Assembly: GCA_006386115.1 (NCBI GenBank)
Contig: VFIW01000020.1
Location: 523,330-587,329 of the forward strand
Length of the DNA: 64,000 nucleotides
Source of the DNA: Globisporangium splendens
Taxonomy: Eukaryota > Oomycota > Peronosporomycetes > Pythiales > Pythiaceae
Reading direction: 5' to 3'
A model generated the notes under the pieces. It ran no database searches, was not told where the DNA came from, and worked only from the letters and a program-made list of their open reading frames with translations. This document shows positions 12,383-23,127 of the stretch, in pieces (the stretch's first letter is position 1; each line of letters opens with the position of its first letter). The translations under genes and the position numbers were made by a program.

Positions 12383-15300
12383 TTAGCTAAACAGGTGGGA
12401 CAGGATATGGATGGTGTTGTCAATGCGCTTGAAGTTGCTGTTCAAGCAGAACTGGATGGCGTGCTCGAAGCTTTCGCACGCGAGTTCATCCGGAAGCTCG
12501 GGCGCCATCGCCATCACGAGATGGTTGATGTCGTCACGACCAGTCAATTCCGGCATGTCAGCAGGGACCATCAGCAGCAACAGCGACACGAGCAAGTGCA
12601 TGTGCTTGCGGACAATCAGGAAAGCCTTGGTGCACGTATCCACGAACTTTCGGAACTCATTGGACTCCGTCCCGCCAAGTACGTGGGCCATTTCCTTTGT
12701 GAACACAAACGGAGTTCGCTCACGTCGGACACCCATCTGATACTTGAAGTGGCCAAGGAAGTGACCGAAATCGATGTGAAAGTATCGACCATTCGAGCCA
12801 ATCTGTGGAGAACAAAGAGAGAAGCACACAGTTAGACAGACGCCAGGACAGAGTCAGAAACAAACGTATTTGCAAGCGTACCATAATGTTGTCGTTGTGA
12901 CGATCACCAATACCAAGGACGCACGTTGCAACACAGTAGCCGGCACACGAGCGACGGAAAAGATCCACTGCAGATTTATTGCTCTTTGGGTCAGGATTGT
13001 TCGCGCGAATCCACTCGGAGAAACTAGGATCCTTGAAAGCACCCAACACACCAACACGCTTGTGCACATCGGCCGTTGTCACCGAGTTTGGAACGATCTG
13101 CAAGATACCCGTCATCGGCGAAGTCGCGACACACTTGTATGGCTCCATCGCAAGGTCCAAGCCTTCATCGCGCCACATTTCATCCATCAGACGGATCAGC
13201 TGGAGAGTCAAGCAGTCTTGACGAACATCATCTCCAGCCTTGAACATCACTGTGACAGGGTCACCGCCCTCCTCTGCGTTCTCAAACACAAGCCACAGTG
13301 GCTTCTTTGCAGAATCCATGACGCGGCATTTGTTGACAAGGATTTTTCCCACTTCGACACGGGGATCGATTGGCAACTGAAAGGAGCTCGGCAACACTTC
13401 GTTCAGCGCCGAGAGCCCTTCACGCATTACACGCTTCATTTCCTCTCCTCCTTCGCGCTTCTTCGCCTTCACGCTTTGGCAGATTCGCTCAAACATTCCG
13501 TCAGCAGCGAAGAGCTTGTCTTGCAGTTTCAGAATCGCACGCATTTTGTGGCTGCAGACATCCAGGTACGCATTCAGGATAGTACCGTAGCGTTCGCGGT
13601 ACTGTGGGTTATGCGACTCTACTTTCATGGCCCAGAAAAGATCAAAACCGATCTGGTTCGGGTTCTTGATCGCACGCTCGATCAACAACAGTGACAATGC
13701 TGACACGTGGTGGTTCTCAAACTTGATAGCTTGAACAAGCTGCGGCAAGAAGTAGCTAAACGTCGTATCAGCCATCTTCGCCAGTTGGTCGACAGCGAAC
13801 TGGCGGAGGTTCTCGTTCGAAAACTCTCCATTCAGGAACTCAATGTAGGCAGCAGGGTGTTCTGGAACGGACCAACGGGAAAGAAGAGACAAAGCTTCTT
13901 CGGCTTCGAACTTGTCATCCCAGTGCACGCAGGAAAGGATGCGAGGCAACGCGGCAGGAATTTCGATGAACTCCTCGCGGTGTTTCCACATCTGGGCTTT
14001 CTGATATGGGCTCAAACGGAACAAAGGATCGAGCAAGATAACCTTACGCAGGTCGGCCAACACGCCTTCAGTTCCACGAGCTGAGGAGCTGTTTCCACTG
14101 CTGCGAGCCATTGAGTCACGGCGCATATCCTGAGCAAAATTCTCCAGGATGTTCTTTCCGGCGGCCTCCTCCGCGTTATTATCTGCCTCGCACGGAGTGA
14201 ACGATGGTGGCTTCACCGAGACATCTGACACGGAACCACTGTCGTAGTTTTCTTCGGTCTTCGAGACAGTGTGGATGGCAAGCATCCATTCCTCCCGCTC
14301 TTGCTTCGTTTCAGCCAACATGATGTAGTCACGAGACGAGTTTTGCGGGCGAACCTTGAAGCACCACGTTTGACGGACTTTTCGTGTTCCTTTGTTTACA
14401 GGTGCCGTGGTGTATTGCTCGTTCATATCATCAGCAGGCATGACTGAGCAATTGCGGAGGGGAATGATCTTTCGAGGAGCAGTCTCGTCATCCGCGTAAC
14501 TCAAAGTGCAGGTGCTTTGATCCACGACAAACCAGCGTCTTCTCCAGCGCGTCCATTTCGCAGCAAAGCCAACTTTTTGCAGCCAGCCTTCCTTCCAAAG
14601 CATCTCGGCCCGGTTCAGCTGGACAATCGAATGCCGCTCGAAGCGCTCGCCCATGTTGTTCGAGGAGTCCATTACGCTCCAGTCGAATTTAACTGGACTG
14701 TCGAACTTGTAAAACTCGACGTGAATCATCGGTTCGCTTGGGATCACGACATGCGGAACTGGACCTTGAATGCAGGTGTGCAAATTGTTGTACATGTGGA
14801 CATACTGCGTGCCTTGAGTCAAGGTACCGTCCACTTCAAATGCATTGATACCGGTACACAACATTCTCTCTTCAGTAGTGTCGATGTTGTTCGCCGACGC
14901 CCCGATCACCTTCTTCACACCCAAAACAGTCAGCTGAATGCGCATCGATCGCGTAATGTTCGACACACTAATGTTGAACTTATGCCAAACTGAGTCAGGC
15001 CACTCAGCGTAGATCAAATCGTTCCGCTGAGCCTTCAAACGAACGTCGGCCGTATCGATTTGTCCTCCTTCCAGCAACTGACCACCATCGTACAGTTCAA
15101 TGCGGACGATGACGCTCGAACTTGTCAGTGGAATATGCTGAACGGACGCTTCTTCGCTTGTTCTCTTCGAGACGCAAGTCGTACGAGGAATGTTCAAGAT
15201 ACGATGAATGCGAATTGCGAACGGCTGGTGAATGGATCCACTTGGAATGACACTGCCTCTCTCATACGATGGCCGCTCCCAGTCATCACCCAACGTGGTC

Positions 15301-16547
15301 ATCTGCAAATTGCTGCTTCGTTCGCCATCCCACAACTCCGCAAATTGACTCGAGATGTCGTTACCAGAATCCGTGCGCATATTGAGGCTGCGCATGACCG
15401 TCTCCTGAATGACGGACTCATGGATCACCGTCAATCGGATCGTCTTCTTCGTCAACAAGCACTCACGAACATGGACGTACTCGTTCATGACACGGAAACG
15501 ATCGATCAGGTAATCGCGAGACCCAGTAATCTTCAACAGATACTTACTGGGATCGTAAGGGCGCAGAGGAGCAGCATCCAGCGCTTGCTTGTAACAGTTG
15601 AAAATGTGCTCCACGATTTCTCCAACAGTGTCGCCCGTCGCAATGACCATTCGCACGTCCGTAATAGCCTGTGCGCTCACTTCTTGCAGTTGGAACATAC
15701 GCTTGTACGTAATGTGGACGGCGTTGTACTTCACCACGCCACACAAGACCTTCAGCCAGCGTTGGTAATCCTGCTCCGATTCCGCAGCAATCACCCACGT
15801 ACGCGCAGTGGTAACCATGTGGATTCCAAACGGTTCCGATTTATTTTCCATTGGCTGCAACGACGACACACGATCGAGGTCAATCGAACCACGCTCGTAA
15901 GCTTTCTTCTCAGCAGCGCTCAACGGGATGCCAGACTTCTTTTCAGGTTTCTTCTTGTAGTACGACAACACCGTGCCATTGAGTTCCATGTACCGACGCT
16001 TGAACGATCGATTCTTCTCTCCTTTCTTTCGAAGAAAGCCCGAGATGAACGTCGACTCCACAGTCGAAGTCACGTTATTGTCCGAGATGATCAGGTTCGC
16101 TGGAATTCTGGCCACAGCTTTCAGCGGCGTGATCAATGCAAGTTGGTTGTTGGTGCTGTGCGCCACCCAATCACCTTCGTCGACTTTGTACTCAGGCGTG
16201 TTGGCACGCACTTCCAACTCGGCTGGCGAGATTTCTTCGTGCGCCTTTTTCAATTGTTGACCGACTGCTCGACGGAAGTACAGCGATTCCTTCGAGTGAA
16301 TCAGATCCGGGACTGGCTGCCAGCGCTTGTCATCTCCGTTTGCAAGGCCCGCCTTCGCATATGGGTTCAGCGATTCAAACGACGGCACGAGCGAGTTGTC
16401 GACGTTGATCACACTGCTGCTCGATCCCGAAAAGATGGAAGCCCCCATGGACGAACTCTTCGACGACAGCGTGCTGTTCCGCGCCGACAACGGACCGTTT
16501 TTCGACGCCGTCGAGTACATTTGATGCGGGTTTACAGAGTACGACAT
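12383..16547 (-). CDS. Class I-type phosphoinositide 3-kinase, PH-RBD-C2-PH-helical-kinase
   Basis: Lipid kinase making 3-phosphoinositides at membranes. Two exons: 16547-12882 and 12802-12383, 1361 residues. Domains in order: PH (ISGFLRKKGEKNRSFKRRYM, about residues 165-270); Ras-binding domain (about 298-378, TVGEIVEHIFNCYKQALD ... KYLLKITG); C2 (about 440-640, AIRIHRILNIPRTTC); a second PH (EGWLQKVGFAAKWTRWRRR); PIK helical domain (LLDPLFRLSPYQKAQMWKHR); and kinase domain with FKAGDDVRQD (ATP lysine), GDRHNDN catalytic loop and IDFGHFLG metal motif. The activation loop reads GVRRERTPFVFT; in class I enzymes the matching basic KRERxPF patch reads PIP2, so PIP2 use is inferred. The intron falls between GDRHNDNIM and the DFG exon. 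The extra PH domains are not typical of animal p110. No adaptor-binding domain is recognisable at the N-terminus. Confidence 0.92.
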
Positions 16548-18222
16548 CTACACAGCGATTTTCATTTTCGAATGGAGAAAAAGTAAACAAAAAATAAGAC
16601 ACTCGTGAGATATTCGCCCACCCATCCACTCGATTTCCTATGTACCCACTCCCCCTTCCTATCATTGAACACAAAGAATTCCCACGATCGCACACCCCTC
16701 ACACACACATGCATTCCCTGCTGGACGATCACCGTGCAGGAAATGTGTCACTTCACGCACCTTGCCACTCAATTCGACCGAAGGAGAAGTGCGTTCGTTC
16801 TGCGATTTCCCTGAGCGCGTTGGTGCTTGGATGTCGACACAAGGCCACTGAGCGCAGGCACAACAAAAGGCGCAACGCACACACTGTTCGACTGCGCCGC
16901 TTGCTTCGGGTCCGAATTCCGCACTGTGGGGGTCGATCAGCGGGCGCGCGCGGGGCGGACGGACGGACGGACGAGCGAGCGGACGAGCGGGTCGCCTGCC
17001 TCGTTCCTCTGGCTGCTCGCTTCTGCCGCAGAAGCGCACAATAAATGACTGAGGAGGAAAGGAACAGCACCCACGAGGAAGGCGTGCCAGCCGCGCACAC
17101 GAGCGACAGAAGGAAGGAAAAGGGTCGGAGTGATGGTCGCGCGCATTCGCTAATTTTGTGGGTGGGTTTAGCTGGGGCTGACTGGATACACAAAATCTTC
17201 CTTCTGTTGTTGTGGGGGAAGGAAAATCAGGATGTCGCCACAATCCAGGACGAGCAAGACCTGTGGAATTCGATGCCGAAACTATTTTCAGCCCTAGTCG
17301 CTGTATGGAATATCGCAGGTCTCAGGCGGGACGACGTGGTTGGACGTAATCGAAATCGACAGCTTTTGGAGCCAGAATCGGGAGGGATGATCTCGCGTGC
17401 ATGTAAGAAAATGGTTTGAACGGAACCTTGGAGTTGCATATCTTTGAAAACTGATGCATGCGAGCAGTCGCCTTTGCAAGCAGTCCTCTTGCCTGGAAGG
17501 AAAGCGAGATGGATTTTCATTCGGAACGTCGTGAGTGGGGGGTCTTTCCTCGCCGCGTTCCATGACGACACCGTCCACGCGCGCATATGCACGTTTGCAT
17601 TTTTGCAGACGCTGGAGTGTGATTTGGCAGGAGCGCGTGGGTTGTACAGTAGGATTCTCCTGTGCCACTGGTGTGTGTGTGTGTGGTTTCAGGCTCGAGT
17701 CGCATCAGCAAGAGAGATGGAGCAATCACTGCTGTCCATCAGCCACAGGCGCATTACTCACCCTCCCTAACAATGGCCACTTGGTGTGATTTGAACCTGT
17801 TTTTTTGTGTGTGGCTGCTGAGAGATAGAAACCTCTGTTTAGAAACCCTTTACACTTTTAATCAAAATGTCGTCAAGTCGACCACACTTTGCCAACGACA
17901 AGGTCTCTCTACTGGGTAGAGTTTAGAAGACATGTGTCCGTATTGCCAGGTTCCGATTTGGCATAAACTTGTGGAGGCTTTCTGGAATCTGAAACTGCCG
18001 AGGCAAAAACAGCCTGCATCATCTAAAAGGCTCACTGATTGCATGTCGAAGGAAAGCAAGAGCAGCCAACGCACAGCAAGACGGAGGGAGGAACCATGTG
18101 CGCCGATGCCATGCAGGAGCAAAATGCACCCACGCTCTCCGCGAAACGCTTTCTCTGGTGGAATCGCACCTATGGACCCAAGTATCAAATCGCATCCCCG
18201 TCGTCAGTCTCGTCTCCAGCAC
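16548..18222. other. Long intergenic stretch with a short GT repeat
   Basis: No family similarity in any frame. The open frames here are short and inconsistent. It contains a (GT)n run near 17670-17686 and a GC-rich GGAC-repeat patch near 16955-16985. It would hold the promoter of the PI3-kinase at its left end. Confidence 0.4.
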
Positions 18223-19357
18223 ATGAGCGCCACAACAACGCAAGTGGTGCAGAGCCGTCCGCACGTCGTGTTCGCAAAGGTGAGGCCCGAACAGACCAGT
18301 TTAAATCATCTCTTGGCGCTGTCCTGATATCTGAACTGATTTGGCTTCTGGCACATTCACAAAACACTCGCATCCTTTCGTAAATCGCCGCTCAGATCTT
18401 TGTGAGTGCGCTCCTGATTTCCTTCCGCAGAAAGCTTGATTCGCCATTGATCTGAATGATAAAGTCTGACTGAGAGTGTTTTGATCGGACAGGGAGACCA
18501 CAAGGTACATGAGCGCGGTTTACCCATCCTGTCGTCACGATGGATGCATTTTTGTTTGCACGCATGAGCCAAAGGGCTCAGAAATGATCATTTGCGTTTG
18601 TGTGAGAACAGCGAACTCCGCTGTATGTGGCGAGTTTTTTCGCGCGGTACGAGCTTGTCAAGTATTTCCTTGACAGAGGCGCAGACAAGTAAGAGATTGG
18701 ATGCGGAATGCACAAATGTACACACAGGAATCTTCGATGTGAAGGCTTTCGCCCTCTGAGTGTCGCTGGGTACGGGCGAGACGACATTGTGGATCGCATG
18801 AAAGTAAAGTTTCTCCTAGGAGGTGAGCCAAATGCGTTTTTCTCGCTCGCAACACTGCATCACGCCGTTCAGCCGCTCTGACGCTTCTTCATCCTCCATG
18901 ATTCGCAGAGGAAGCGTGTCCTCATGTGATCATTTGCACGGCCGATGATGCATCGATCAGCTCTTCCAGCGCAACATTGCCAGCACCGGCACACTCCGAC
19001 AAATGCTTGATCCGCTTGCACATCCACTTCAGCGAGCCCGTCGAAGACTTCATTGCCGACGACATCGCGATCTCGAATCCGTCTTGTTGCCACATCACTT
19101 CGTTCTCGATGCTCCGCAGTGACTTTTACCGCGTGGACCTCGCAGTGACCAGCGATTTTCGCCGCAGTGCTTCAAGCGACGGCAACTTCAGCGGCAACCA
19201 CAACGAGTCTTCATCTCTTGTCGCACCTTCGCTCTACGTTGAAGTACCGGAAGGTGTCGCGCGGCGTCTGCACACTGCGCAGGTCTTCAATTCGCGCTCG
19301 AACCGCTTTGTGCTGCTATTCCCAACCGCACCTAACAGCATAGCAGTCGAGCATTAG
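18223..19357 (+). CDS. Ankyrin-repeat protein with bacterial Ig-like C-terminal domain (partial model)
   Basis: Supported exons: 18612-18688 (RTPLYVASFFARYELVKYF, then LDRGAD), 18728-18822 (NLRCEGFRPLSVAGYGRDD, then IVDRMKVKFLLG) and 18909-19357, all joined in phase by GT-AG introns. The first two form about two ankyrin repeats. The last exon reads EEACPHVIICTADD, then a beta-rich stretch with HIHFSEPVEDFIADDIAIS and YVEVPEGVARR that resembles bacterial Ig-like (Big) domains with the FSEPVxxFxxxDI signature. A likely first exon is 18223-18279 (MSATTTQVVQSRPHVVFAK then GTGAGG). I could not find the exon or exons linking 18279 to 18612, and stops occur in all frames there, so the 5' half may be decayed. 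Function unknown; binding scaffold is the only safe statement. Confidence 0.55.
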
Positions 19358-20257
19358 ATCCAGAAACGCGGGCGTGAACGAACACCGCGCTTTGCCCCAG
19401 TTTATACAACCTTTCCATGCTTCTTCGAAGATCCGGTGGCGTCATCGTCGCGTGGCACCCAGCGGTTGGCCGGTCGTATGTAATAGAGAGCGGATGGATA
19501 GAGAGTGGCTGCGCGCGCGTTGCTCCCAAACAAGCTGCTTCCAGCGTCATCCTCGGCATTCAGTCTCATCGTCGTCGGTGTCACACCATGCACACGGTCT
19601 TTTCTCTCTCTTTCCTTCTTTTTTCCCGCCAAAAACAGTCTACAGGCTTTCCGCTGGCTGAAAAGATGCATTATTTTAACTTTATGGCCAATGAGATGAG
19701 TGTGGGATGTGCCCTAAGCGCCGTTTTTGTCGCTGGCTGGGCGGGCTGAACAGATCGACAACCAATTGCGGATTAGAACGAGGCGGGGCGACGCCGCTGC
19801 AACGAACCAACGCAAACAAGCAAGGAACCGACTGTGTGAGCCTCGTGCAGCAGCTTTTTATCCGCGAAAACCACCCTCTGAAACGACCACATGGCGCGAG
19901 TCGGAGTCGAGGTCATCCCCCCTGTCTTGCACTTTGCATCGACCGCGAAAACCGAGCGAGAGGTTTAGAGGTTTAGAGAAGAGGAAGGGATGCTGCTGTC
20001 CCGCCCCTTTCTTTTCTGTGCGGTGGCGGCTGTGGAATTAATAGGGCTGGAGTGAGTGATGCCATCTATTCTTTGCCCTTTTTGGCGGGTTCGTCTGTAG
20101 GTAGAGAACGCCGGCAAGTGGTCGTTCGCATGCGAGAGAGAAGAGACCGCTCACTCGCTTCTTTCCTTCGCCTCCGACGTCGCGCCAGCGCAAAGAGCCG
20201 CACAAGCTATTCCTCCTTTCCCCCACCACCACCACCTTCAGTCCCCCACCCCCCAAG
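19358..20257. other. Intergenic
   Basis: No supported gene. A C-rich pyrimidine tract (CCACCACCACC...CCCCCC) lies immediately upstream of the ATG at 20258, presumably 5' UTR or core promoter. Confidence 0.4.
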
Positions 20258-20686
20258 ATGACGGTCAAGAAGTGCGTGCGCTGGTCGACGGTCACCGTGT
20301 ATGAGTTCGGCGTCGGCATCGGCGGCAGCGCGATCCCCAAGCGCGGGGGTCCTTCGATCGGACTCGCGCGGAAACCCAAGAAAGTATGGAGCTCGACGCT
20401 TGACGAAATGTGTGCCGCGGCCGCTGCTACAGACGATGAGGAAGAGCTCGACGCTGGGATGGAGCGCGATGATAAAAGCAAGCGTCAGGATGTCGATGTG
20501 ACCCGGAAACCGCAGCGATTACCGCGGCGCCGCAAAGTGCGGTGGCTCAAGCCCCTCGAGCGCGTCACGATGCTCACGAAGGCCGGGTGCAGTGAGAAGA
20601 AGATCTATCGCATGATGATGGAGTGTTCGGAAATCGCCATGTCCAGGCGTCTGAGTCTCTGTGTCGACCGCGGCGTGCCTGCGTAG
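20258..20686 (+). CDS. Small conserved-motif protein, unknown function
   Basis: Single-exon, 142 residues, starting at ATG 20258 in a C-rich leader. The N-terminus has VRWSTVTVYEFGVGIGG, then SAIPKRGGPSIGLA. This pattern (V..ST..VYEF..G.GGS..P..GGPSIGL) recalls a short motif I associate with many stramenopile and algal proteins of unknown role; that link is from memory and weak. The middle is acidic (DDEEELD) and the C-terminal half is basic and helical (RRRKVRWLKPLERVTMLTKA), with a possible DNA- or protein-binding helix. No membrane segment or signal peptide. The opposite strand also has an open frame, but the codon bias (G/C at third positions) favours this one. Confidence 0.65.
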   Translation: MTVKKCVRWSTVTVYEFGVGIGGSAIPKRGGPSIGLARKPKKVWSSTLDEMCAAAAATDDEEELDAGMERDDKSKRQDVDVTRKPQRLPRRRKVRWLKPLERVTMLTKAGCSEKKIYRMMMECSEIAMSRRLSLCVDRGVPA

Positions 20687-21366
20687 ATGAAGGCGGTCGC
20701 GGTTGCCGAGTCCTCTCCCCTCCTTCCGACTATTTATCCAGTGTACCATCTAGATAGAAGTGCTTCGTTTTATTTCCCTCCTTCCCCAGCTTTTCCTCGT
20801 GACGGAGCGCGTGCGCGTACACAAGCAAGCAGCAAAAAAAGCAAAGCTCAAGAGTCCTCCAAGTGCATCGTTCCTGTGGCGTCAGTTGAAAGTTCGGTCC
20901 TATTTGTAAGAAGACAACAAAGATGAAATCCTCAAGCGATATATATATATGTGTGTATGTGTGTCTTCATTCCTTTTGCCATATATTTGACAGGGGTGTC
21001 GTCGATTCGAACCGATAGGCGGCGTTCATTGTGGCGAATAAATGTGCGCCTACTGAAGAGATATCATGGGAAACACCAGCAAAACCCTCGGCATTTAGCC
21101 TCGACACACGATCTTCCTCCGGTGTGTGGAGTCATGAGATTTTATTATTTCCAGGTTTCGCCGCCACCTAAGAATAGGCGGTCGGAGTGTGTGAAAATCC
21201 CCCGTGCATGCGTGCAGCAAGGAAGACCTGATGCAGACAGGGAGCGCTAAAGATAGTCCCAGTGAAGTCATTCTCGGAAGCCGTCGCGTGCATATCGCGG
21301 CGCCTAAACCACCAGCGGAGCATCTGTGTGTGTGTGCATGCCTTGAGGCAAGAAGACGCTCCTCCG
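20687..21366. other. Intergenic with AT/GT microsatellite
   Basis: No gene seen. An (AT)n(GT)n microsatellite occupies about 20939-20964. The right end is the promoter side of the CCDC81 gene. Confidence 0.5.
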
Positions 21367-22807
21367 ATGTCGCTGTACACGCTGAAGCAGCTGCTGAATG
21401 ACTGCAGCACGCGGATGCCGCGCACCAAGTGCGCCGCCGACAAGAAACGCGAGACGCTCGAAGACATTTGGCGCGCGTTCAACGACTGGATCCAGTCGCG
21501 TTTCGACATGGGAAAGGTGAGACTGCTTGGCTATAGATGGCGTTATCTACTCATCTTGAATCATGGACTAACGTGAGCAACTTGTCTCTGTCTATTAGGG
21601 GGTGCACATCGCGGCGTTTGCATCCATTAGCTGGGAAACCTGCACCAATTCGCGGAACCAGCCAAAGATGCGACCCGTGTTCCTGCTTTCCGACACATTT
21701 ATCCAGACGTACGGGCTGCAGCAGCGCAAATCGCTCACACCACCGGTGCTCGCGTCTCTGGAAGAGATCAATTTCACGAAAATCGCCAACAAGTTTTCGC
21801 GAAGCTTGACCAAAGACCTCGTGTTCAGCGGTGTCCGCGACCTGCTGCAGCGCATCGGTGAGGTCGCGGGCACGGGCGCGGCGCTCTCGATCGCGTTCAA
21901 CTTTGGGCGTTTGATCGCGAAGAACCGGTGCGTGTCCATGGTGTTCGACCCGATGAAGTTCCTGCGCGCGCTCGAGGACGAAATCGCGCGGTCTATGCTC
22001 GGGAGTCCGCCGTCGTTGTTGGGCAACCTTGAAGATGAGCTCCAGATGCACGATTTGCTGCTCTCGCCTGGCTGCGACAGAGAGACTCCGGTCATGGAGC
22101 CCGCGTTCAAGTGTCATGTGTCCACATTAGCCGAAGAAGTCGACTTGGAAGCCAAGTACGCACACGATGTGCAACTGCAGCAACGGCGCGATGTCGAGAC
22201 GGTCGCGCTTGAGAACAAGATGCGCCGCATGTGCGCCGAGGACATGCAGCGCCACTTGCAACAGCAGATGGAACATCGACGTAAAGCGCGGTCCAGCGAG
22301 CGCAACGAGCAGAAAATGATCGATTCATCCGCGAGTTCATTTTACTGCGACGGTGAGCAAACACGGCTCGGATACGACGACAAGGAGTACTTGCAGAAAA
22401 ACAAAATGGACCTGAAGGAGCAATTGCTCGGCCAGATCAGCTCTAAGGCGCAGGAGCGTGTGTCCAACCGCGAGAAGAACCTCCTGGACGACAAGGTGTT
22501 TCTGCGCCGACTGCGCGACGAGATGGACTCGATCGAGCAAAAGCAGCTCTAGGACCGCGACGAGCTCCGCAAGACGGTCACCGAGTCGTGGCGGCGTGAC
22601 GCGACCATGAAGAAGCTCGTCGAGACCAAGAAGAAACAGCGCGCTGCTGAGCAGATCCATCGCGACGTAGTGGCGCCTGGCAAAGGAGGCGCCTACTACG
22701 GGGGTTACTGCCCGCATCTCCCGCAGCCCTCGACGCCGCGCTTCAACATGATGGTCGCCGACACCGACTTCTCGGTCGGATTCGACATCCGATCCGTTTG
22801 TGACTGA
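21367..22807 (+). CDS. CCDC81: CCDC81-like HU-domain protein with an in-frame stop
   Basis: Two exons: 21367-21516 and 21599 onward, GT-AG intron of 82 bases. The N-terminal half matches the paired HU-like domains of CCDC81: LYTLKQLLNDCS, ETLEDIWRAFNDWIQSRF, GVHIAAFASISWE, PVFLLSDTFIQTYGLQ, then ISFxxIA-type KIANKFSRSL and GAALSIAFNFGRLI. The C-terminal half is a charged coiled coil with RREKNLLDD-like repeats, continuing to KKKQRAAEQ and ending FSVGFDIRSVCD. Human CCDC81 is linked to centrioles and cilia, so a basal-body role in zoospores is inferred. A TAG at 22550-22552 splits the coiled coil in frame: translation stops after 366 residues unless read through or mis-sequenced, while the following 84 codons stay open and coding-like. 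Two fragments of this gene lie at 3380 and 11550. Confidence 0.85.
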
Positions 22808-23127
22808 GGATATGAATACGAATCTAACATAATGTCAACATAAATCTTCAATAGAACTAATGGCAATGACTACAGCTCAATGTGCCAAGCGCACTGCTGC
22901 GAATATGATGAGATGGTCACTTGGAAAAGAAGATGTGAATCAGAGGAGCGTAAGCAAAGAGAGCCACGAAGGAAAACACAATGCAAGAACACAAAATAAT
23001 AGTTATGAATTAATGGGAAAACAAGCCATCTTCAGTCGATTCTGCTTATAGCATGCACGTTAAAATGAGAGAATGAAGAAAAAAAAAAAAGAGGTCATGG
23101 CTTTGTGTGCGTGAGAGCGCAGCACAT
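22808..23127. other. Intergenic between convergent genes
   Basis: Short AT-rich spacer between the 3' ends of CCDC81 and the PB1-UBA gene, with an A-rich tract near 23075-23092. No gene seen. Confidence 0.5.

Noticed and set aside
15060..16586. Long plus-strand open frame (about 508 codons) opposite the PI3-kinase
   Set aside because: The minus strand carries unmistakable PH and RBD sequence here; the plus frame is His/Arg-rich shadow sequence with no family similarity.
16548..18222. Possible genes in the region, from several open frames of 80-190 codons
   Set aside because: Frames overlap on both strands, have no motif or splice logic, and composition differs from neighbouring genes.
20038..20481. 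Minus-strand open frame overlapping the small protein at 20258
   Set aside because: Low-complexity Ser run and no conserved motif; the plus frame has the better ATG context and motif.
10956..22552. Idea that TAG is a recoded sense codon in this genome
   Set aside because: MBOAT, the small protein at 20258, THOC1 and the CID-SET gene end at TAG at the expected places, so TAG works as stop.
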